From the NCBI GenBank assembly GCA_937873255.1, contig CALMVM010000044.1, positions 1-9,984 on the forward strand: a stretch of 9,984 nt of DNA. The letters run 5' to 3'. The notes below the pieces were generated by a model. It did no database searches and was not told the origin of the DNA. It worked only from the letters and a program-made list of their open reading frames with translations. Each line of letters begins with the position of its first letter. The first letter of the stretch is position 1. Source of the stretch: an uncultured Verrucomicrobiota bacterium (GTDB lineage Bacteria > Verrucomicrobiota > Verrucomicrobiia > Chthoniobacterales > SZAS-18). A program made the position numbers and the translations under genes. Below, piece after piece: positions 6,006 through 9,984 of this stretch.

Positions 6006-7292
6006 ATGGTGATGCTCTCTATCTTGCGGCGGTTCGTACTGGCCGATGAACGCGGGGTCTCCGCGCCGGTCATCGACTTCGTCCTCGGCCCGCTCGACGG
6101 CGACCACCCCGTCGTGACCGGCCTGCGCTTCCGCCACCCGGCCGACCGGCGCGAACGCACCTTGCCCTGGGAACGGTTGGCTTCCATCGACTGGCCGGCG
6201 CGCCGATTCCGCACGGCCGACCTCGAAGACGCCTTGCCAGTGCCGTCCGAGGGCGAATCCACCGAGGCCCGCGAGCCGGGCGTGCCCGAGGTACTCCTGC
6301 GCCGAGACATCCTCGATGCGCTCGTGCTCGACCTGCAAAACCGCCGTGCCACCCGTGCCAACGACCTCGAACTCCACCTCGAAGAAGACGGCCGCAGCCT
6401 GCGCCTGGTCGGGGTGGATTTCAGCGTGATCGCGGTGTTGCGACGCCTGAGCCGGGGGTGGATCGGGCGGCGGCTGGTGCGCTCGAAGATCCACGACTGG
6501 AAATACATCGAGTTCCTGCGCGGCGACCCGGAGGCCGTCCGCGCCGGGGCCGTCTATCATCGGCGCATCACGCGCCTGCCCGCCGGCGAGATCGCCCGGC
6601 TCGTGGACGCGCTGCCCTATCTGCACGCCGCCGAGTTGCTGACCCTCCTGCCCAATCCGCTCGCGGCCGACACGCTCGAAGCCATGTCGTCGCAACGCCA
6701 GCTCCAGGTGTTCGAGGAACTTTCCAAGGATCAGGGCTGCGCGTTGCTGGCGCTCATGGCCCCCGACCTCGCCGCCGATCTCATCGGACAACTGCACACC
6801 GAGGACGCCCGCACGCAACTCGATTGCCTCGGGCCCGACCGCGCCGCCCCCATCGTCGAGCTGCTCCGTTATCCGGAAAACACCGTCGGCAGCATGATGA
6901 CCAACGACGTGCTCAGCGTGCCCGTCGCGCTCACGGTCGGGCAGGCGCGCGACGCCCTGCACGAACGGCTGGCCGGGCCGGACTTCATCTCGTTCATCTA
7001 CGTGGTGGACGACGAGGCGGGCCGCCAGCTGCGCGGCGTGGTGACGTTGCGCAAGCTCATCACGGCGGACGACACGACGCCCATCGAGGAAATCATGAAC
7101 CCGTACGTGGTCACCCTCCACGCGCTCGACCACTCGCGCGCCGCCGCCCACCGCGTGCTCAACAGCCACCTCGTCGCCCTGCCCGTCGTCGGCCGAGAGG
7201 GAAAGCTGCTCGGCGCGGTGACGATTGACGGGGCGGTCGCGCTGGTCGCTCCGACGCGCTGGAGTTCGCAGGGGTTCCGCGTTTTTTCCTGA
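6006..7292 (+). CDS. Soluble PRC-barrel / MgtE-N / CBS-pair protein, probable Mg2+ sensor-regulator
   Basis: This 428-residue protein has no transmembrane helix. Domains in order: two PRC-barrel-like units at about 18-65 (GVSAPVIDFVLGPL to PWERLASID) and 96-150 (LLRRDILDALVLDL to GVDFSVIAVLRRL); an MgtE intracellular N domain at about 180-285 (helical superhelix, LPYLHAAELLTLLPNPLAAD); and a CBS pair at about 290-415. The CBS pair opens with the MgtE hallmark YPENTVGSMMT (289-299) and continues with YVVDD (332-336), GVVTLRKLI (344-352), EEIMNP (361-366) and LPVVGREGKLLGAVT (392-406, quoted for order). Known: in MgtE channels the N and CBS domains bind Mg2+ and gate the pore. Here the channel domain is absent and an NRAMP-type transporter gene follows after 9 bp. 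Inference: it senses Mg2+ and controls that transporter. Start ATG 6006; ATG 6012 is an alternative. Neither has a Shine-Dalgarno sequence. Confidence 0.88.
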   Translation: MVMLSILRRFVLADERGVSAPVIDFVLGPLDGDHPVVTGLRFRHPADRRERTLPWERLASIDWPARRFRTADLEDALPVPSEGESTEAREPGVPEVLLRRDILDALVLDLQNRRATRANDLELHLEEDGRSLRLVGVDFSVIAVLRRLSRGWIGRRLVRSKIHDWKYIEFLRGDPEAVRAGAVYHRRITRLPAGEIARLVDALPYLHAAELLTLLPNPLAADTLEAMSSQRQLQVFEELSKDQGCALLALMAPDLAADLIGQLHTEDARTQLDCLGPDRAAPIVELLRYPENTVGSMMTNDVLSVPVALTVGQARDALHERLAGPDFISFIYVVDDEAGRQLRGVVTLRKLITADDTTPIEEIMNPYVVTLHALDHSRAAAHRVLNSHLVALPVVGREGKLLGAVTIDGAVALVAPTRWSSQGFRVFS

Positions 7293-7301
7293 ACCCGCTC
7301 C

Positions 7302-8717
7302 ATGCCCCCGCTCCACCACGAGAAACCGTCGTACAACCCCGGCCCCGAGGGCCTGGAACCGCTCGAAGCCGTGGAGGCCGTCGCCCTGCCCTCGCATCCG
7401 CGCGGCACCGTGCACGCCAGCCTGCGCCTGAACATCAACGGCCGCAGCGTGCGCCTGCGCGGGTTGCGACGCGAGCCGACCGGCGCGTGGCGGCTGCTGG
7501 CGATCCTCGGCCCCGGGCTGATCGCGGCTTCCGCCGGCAACGACGCGGGCGGGATCGCCACGTATTCGTCGGCGGGCGCAACGTACGGCTACCAACTGGT
7601 GTGGGTCATGGTGCTCATCACCGTTTCGCTGGCCGTCGTGCAGGAAATGTGCGCGCGGCTCGGCGCGGCGACGGGGCGCGGCCTGCTCGACCTGATCCGC
7701 GAACGCTTCGGCATCGGCTGGGCGTTGTTTGCCGTCGGCGTGGTGCTGGTGGCCAACGGCGGGTTGGTCATCAGCGAGTTCGTGGGCATCGCGGCGGCGG
7801 GCGAACTCCTTGGCGTCAACCGGCTGGTGGCCGTGCCGCTGGCGGCGGCGGCGCTGTGGTATCTGGTGATCTACGGGTCGTACGGATGGGTGGAGCGGGT
7901 GTTCCTGTTGATGACGCTCGTGTTCTTCGCGTACCCGGTGGCGGCGTTCATGGCGCACCCGAACGTGGGCGAACTTGCGCACGGCGCGTTCGTGCCGACG
8001 CTGCGACGGGACCACGATTTTCTGCTGGTCTTCGTGGGGCTCCTCGGCACGACGATCACGCCCTACATGCAGCTTTTCCAGCAAAGCTCGGTCGTGGAAA
8101 AAGGCGTCGCCCGCCGCCACTACGGCCCCGAACGGCTCGACGCCTGGGCGGGCTCGGTGTTTTCCAACATCATGTCCATTTGCATGATCGTGGCCACCGC
8201 CGCGACCCTGCACGCGGCCGGACACACGCAGGTCGATTCCGCCGCCGACGCCGCCCGCGCGCTGGAACCGGTCGTCGGCCCGGCCGCGCGGACGCTCTTC
8301 GGCGTCGGCCTGCTCGGCGCGGCGCTATTGGCCGGCGCGGTGCTGCCGCTGGCGACGGCGTACGCGGTCAGCGAGGCGTTCGGCGCGCCGAAGGGGGTCC
8401 ACCTCGACTTCCGCCGCGCGCGGCTGTTCTTCGGGCTGTTCACCGCGCTGATCGTCGTCGGCGCGGGGCTTGCGCTGGTGCCGGGGCTGCCGGTGATCCC
8501 GCTATTGGTGGTCATGCAAGTGCTCAACGGCGCGCTGCTGCCGATCATCCTCCTGTTCATCCTGCTGCTAGTCAACGACCGCCGGGTCGTCGGCGAACTC
8601 AAAAACACCCGGCTCTGTAACGCCATCGCGTGGACGACGTTTGTCACGGTCACCCTGTCGGTGGGCGTCATGCTCCTCGACCAGGCGTTCGGATTATTCG
8701 GCAGGAAACTCTTCTGA
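7302..8717 (+). CDS. NRAMP (SLC11)-family divalent metal transporter, probable NRMT-type Mg2+ transporter
   Basis: This 471-residue inner-membrane transporter has a roughly 60-residue polar N-terminal extension and about 11 hydrophobic helices. Seen: helix 1 GPGLIAASAGNDAGGIAT (70-87) aligns with the NRAMP segment GPGFxAAxAxxDPGNxAT, so the metal-binding aspartate is kept (D81) but DPGN is DAGG. Helix 6 GTTITPYMQLFQQS (249-262) replaces the MPH motif with T253-P254-Y255. Known: in Mn2+/Fe2+ NRAMPs the helix-6 methionine favours transition metals. Characterised NRAMP-related magnesium transporters (NRMTs) lack it and move Mg2+. Together with the MgtE-N/CBS gene 9 bp upstream, Mg2+ uptake is the best guess, though Mn2+ or another ion is possible. 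The C terminus is short and hydrophobic. No terminator follows the stop. Confidence 0.9.
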   Translation: MPPLHHEKPSYNPGPEGLEPLEAVEAVALPSHPRGTVHASLRLNINGRSVRLRGLRREPTGAWRLLAILGPGLIAASAGNDAGGIATYSSAGATYGYQLVWVMVLITVSLAVVQEMCARLGAATGRGLLDLIRERFGIGWALFAVGVVLVANGGLVISEFVGIAAAGELLGVNRLVAVPLAAAALWYLVIYGSYGWVERVFLLMTLVFFAYPVAAFMAHPNVGELAHGAFVPTLRRDHDFLLVFVGLLGTTITPYMQLFQQSSVVEKGVARRHYGPERLDAWAGSVFSNIMSICMIVATAATLHAAGHTQVDSAADAARALEPVVGPAARTLFGVGLLGAALLAGAVLPLATAYAVSEAFGAPKGVHLDFRRARLFFGLFTALIVVGAGLALVPGLPVIPLLVVMQVLNGALLPIILLFILLLVNDRRVVGELKNTRLCNAIAWTTFVTVTLSVGVMLLDQAFGLFGRKLF

Positions 8718-8740
8718 GAAGCGAAGTGCTTACGCGCGGT

Positions 8741-8754
8741 TCGCAAAATTGCGA
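8741..8754. promoter_or_regulatory. Short inverted repeat in the 8718-8831 gap, possible operator
   Basis: TCGCAA-AA-TTGCGA is a 6-bp perfect dyad around two A residues. A second copy of the extended half-site TTCGCAAA occurs at 8794-8801 (the first copy is at 8740-8747). The position, upstream of the micro membrane-protein gene and downstream of the transporter, is right for a repressor site. No regulator is visible nearby and chance is not excluded. Confidence 0.3.
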
Positions 8755-8831
8755 CGATAACAGGTTGAACCAAGCGCGGCGGCTGTTCCGCTGTTCGCAA
8801 ACCACCCTAACCAGAGAAATCCTCAAATCCT

Positions 8832-9002
8832 ATGCTGTACACCATCATCATCGTCCTGCTCATCATCTGGCTGCTCGGAGGGGGCATCCCGGGCATTGCT
8901 CTTTACAGCAGCGCGAGCGTCGGGGGGCTGATCCACCTCATCCTGGTGATCGCGCTGATTCTCCTGGTCGTCCAGTTGCTGACCGGCCGCCGCCAGCTCT
9001 GA
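8832..9002 (+). CDS. lmo0937-family micro membrane protein
   Basis: This 56-residue protein has two hydrophobic helices: residues 2-16 (LYTIIIVLLIIWLLG) and about 31-50 (GGLIHLILVIALILLVVQLL). A GGGIPGIALYSSASVGG turn joins them and the C terminus is basic (TGRRQL). The pattern MLYTIxxxLxxxWLLG, then GGxIHxLLVIAxxxxxxxL, is that of lmo0937-family / DUF3309-like proteins, short envelope proteins of unknown function that are common in Verrucomicrobia, Bacteroidetes and Firmicutes and often linked to stress. ATG 8832 is the only sensible start and is preceded by CAGAGAAATCCTCAAATCCT, with only a weak, distant AGAG. The gene is monocistronic in appearance, with a 114-bp upstream gap and a strong terminator 28 bp downstream. 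Confidence 0.85.
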   Translation: MLYTIIIVLLIIWLLGGGIPGIALYSSASVGGLIHLILVIALILLVVQLLTGRRQL

Positions 9003-9029
9003 GCGACCGACCGAGACTTGCTTTCTCCG

Positions 9030-9063
9030 AGCCTGCGGCTTTTGCACGAGCCGCAGGCTTTTT
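9030..9063 (+). terminator. Strong rho-independent terminator
   Basis: A perfect 11-bp stem AGCCTGCGGCT (9030-9040) / AGCCGCAGGCT (9049-9059), with an 8-nt loop TTTGCACG, is followed by a run ending TTTTT (9059-9063). It lies 28 bp after the micro-protein stop and insulates the rhamnulokinase gene. Confidence 0.9.
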
Positions 9064-9087
9064 GCTGGTTGCAAGAATCGCTTCTTA

Positions 9088-9120
9088 ATGAGTGATGTAC
9101 CGGCCCTCCGGGCACCATGA
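9088..9120 (+). other. Possible ten-codon leader ORF overlapping the rhamnulokinase start
   Basis: ATG 9088 opens a 10-residue frame (MSDVPALRAP) whose TGA stop (9118-9120) overlaps the rhamnulokinase ATG (9117-9119) as ATGA. Such an overlap can couple translation. There is no ribosome binding site ahead of it and the frame is short enough to occur by chance. Confidence 0.2.
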
Positions 9121-9984
9121 ATCCCAGCGTTTATCTGGCTTGCGATCTCGGTGCGGAGAGCGGTCGATGCATCCTCGGCACCCTGGCGGAGGGACGGCTC
9201 ACCCTGGAGGAGTGCCACCGTTTCGCCAACGGGCCGGTGCGGATCGCCGGGACGCTGCGTTGGGATCTGGTGCGCTTGTTTTCCGAGATGACGACCGGCC
9301 TCCGCCAGGCGCTCACCGTCGCGCCGGGTCTGCGCAGCCTGAGCGTGGATACCTGGGGGGGGGTGGATTACGTCTGGCACAACGCGCGCCAGCCGATGCT
9401 GGCGCTGCCGTACTGCTACCGCGACGACCGCAATGAACCGGCCAGCGAGGCGCTCATCGCGCGACTGGGCAGGGAACGGATTTTCGGCGAGACGGGCATC
9501 CAGTTCATGCCCTTCAACACGCTCTACCAGCTCAGCGCCGACCTGGAAACGAACCGCGACCTGCTTGGACTCGCGGATGGGTTCCTGCTGACGGCCGATT
9601 TTTTCAACGGTCTTTTCGGCGGCGCGCCAGTGGCGGAACAAAGCCTCGCCAGCACGACGCAGATTTACCGGCCCGAACGACACGAGTGGTCCGCGACGTT
9701 GGTCGGCGACATTGGCCTGCCTGCCAAATTGCTGCCGAAGATCGTCCCGGCGGGTGAACGCATCGGCCGCCTGCGGCCGGAACTTGCCCGGGAAATCGGC
9801 GCCCGCGACGACGCGGAGATCGCCGTCGTCGCCACCTGTTCGCACGACACCGGCGCGGCCGTGGCCGCCGTGCCCGCTGCCGACGGTGCGGACGACTGGG
9901 CCTATCTCGGCTCGGGAACGTGGTCGCTGCTCGGCCTCGAACTCCCCTCCCCGCTCCTCGGCGACAATGCCCGCGCGCTCAACT
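9117..9984 (+). CDS. rhaB: Rhamnulokinase (N-terminal part; 3' end outside window)
   Basis: 289 residues are visible and the reading frame is open to the right edge; family members are usually about 480-490 residues. Rhamnulokinase, a cytosolic FGGY-family kinase, phosphorylates L-rhamnulose to rhamnulose 1-phosphate with ATP. Seen: the phosphate loop DLGAESGR (10-17), SVDTWGGVDYVW (76-87), PYCYRDDR (98-105), GIQFMPFNTLYQL (127-139), LASTTQIY (177-184), the catalytic-base motif CSHDTGAAV (241-249, D244) and YLGSGTWSLLG (263-273), which starts the second ATPase domain. These match E. coli RhaB closely in order. The family motif is WGVD; here an extra glycine codon (WGGVD) arises inside a run of nine G (9355-9363) without breaking the frame. 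The gene begins after a strong terminator, so it should have its own promoter; none is convincing in the short gap. Confidence 0.92.
   Translation, partial: MNPSVYLACDLGAESGRCILGTLAEGRLTLEECHRFANGPVRIAGTLRWDLVRLFSEMTTGLRQALTVAPGLRSLSVDTWGGVDYVWHNARQPMLALPYCYRDDRNEPASEALIARLGRERIFGETGIQFMPFNTLYQLSADLETNRDLLGLADGFLLTADFFNGLFGGAPVAEQSLASTTQIYRPERHEWSATLVGDIGLPAKLLPKIVPAGERIGRLRPELAREIGARDDAEIAVVATCSHDTGAAVAAVPAADGADDWAYLGSGTWSLLGLELPSPLLGDNARALN

Noticed and set aside
5940..8225. 761-codon open frame on the minus strand opposite the MgtE-N/CBS and NRAMP genes
   Set aside because: Its product is rich in R, H, D, A and Q with no domain, typical of an antisense shadow of high-GC genes; both plus-strand genes have clear family motifs.

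Overview
The window is high-GC, gene-dense bacterial chromosome with twelve protein-coding genes (two cut by the window ends). I see no tRNA, rRNA, CRISPR array or insertion sequence. The gene content suggests a Verrucomicrobia/Opitutae-like or other PVC-group bacterium: a short PutA without a DNA-binding domain, an lmo0937-type micro membrane protein, a DoxX protein of the GANHF type and a rhamnulokinase. Start codons almost entirely lack Shine-Dalgarno sequences. This lineage call is inference from gene content, not a measured placement.

Layout. 1-1158 (minus): N-terminal 386 residues of a PutA-type proline dehydrogenase that continues off the left edge. 1279-1940 (plus): an overlapping antitoxin/PIN-toxin pair, followed after only 6 bp by threonine ammonia-lyase (1947-3170), so the toxin pair and the amino-acid gene may share a transcript. 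3261-3524 (plus): a small two-helix membrane protein, closed by a hairpin terminator at 3566-3600. 3630-4022 (minus): a DoxX-family membrane protein, divergent from a small secreted BamE-like protein (4163-4513, plus).

4611-8717 (plus): three closely spaced genes behind a good sigma70-like promoter (TTGACT-16-CATAAT). They are a polytopic GT-C-like membrane protein of unknown function, a soluble PRC-barrel/MgtE-N/CBS protein, and an NRAMP-family transporter whose metal site departs from the Mn/Fe consensus (DAGG for DPGN, TPY for MPH). The last two look like a magnesium module in which the sensor domain normally fused to the MgtE channel is a separate protein paired with an unrelated transporter. 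This is the most interesting part of the window.

8832-9002 (plus): a 56-residue membrane micro-protein with a perfect 11-bp hairpin terminator just after it. 9117-9984 (plus): the first 289 residues of rhamnulokinase, running off the right edge and probably opening a rhamnose catabolic locus. It carries an extra in-frame glycine codon in a run of nine G residues.
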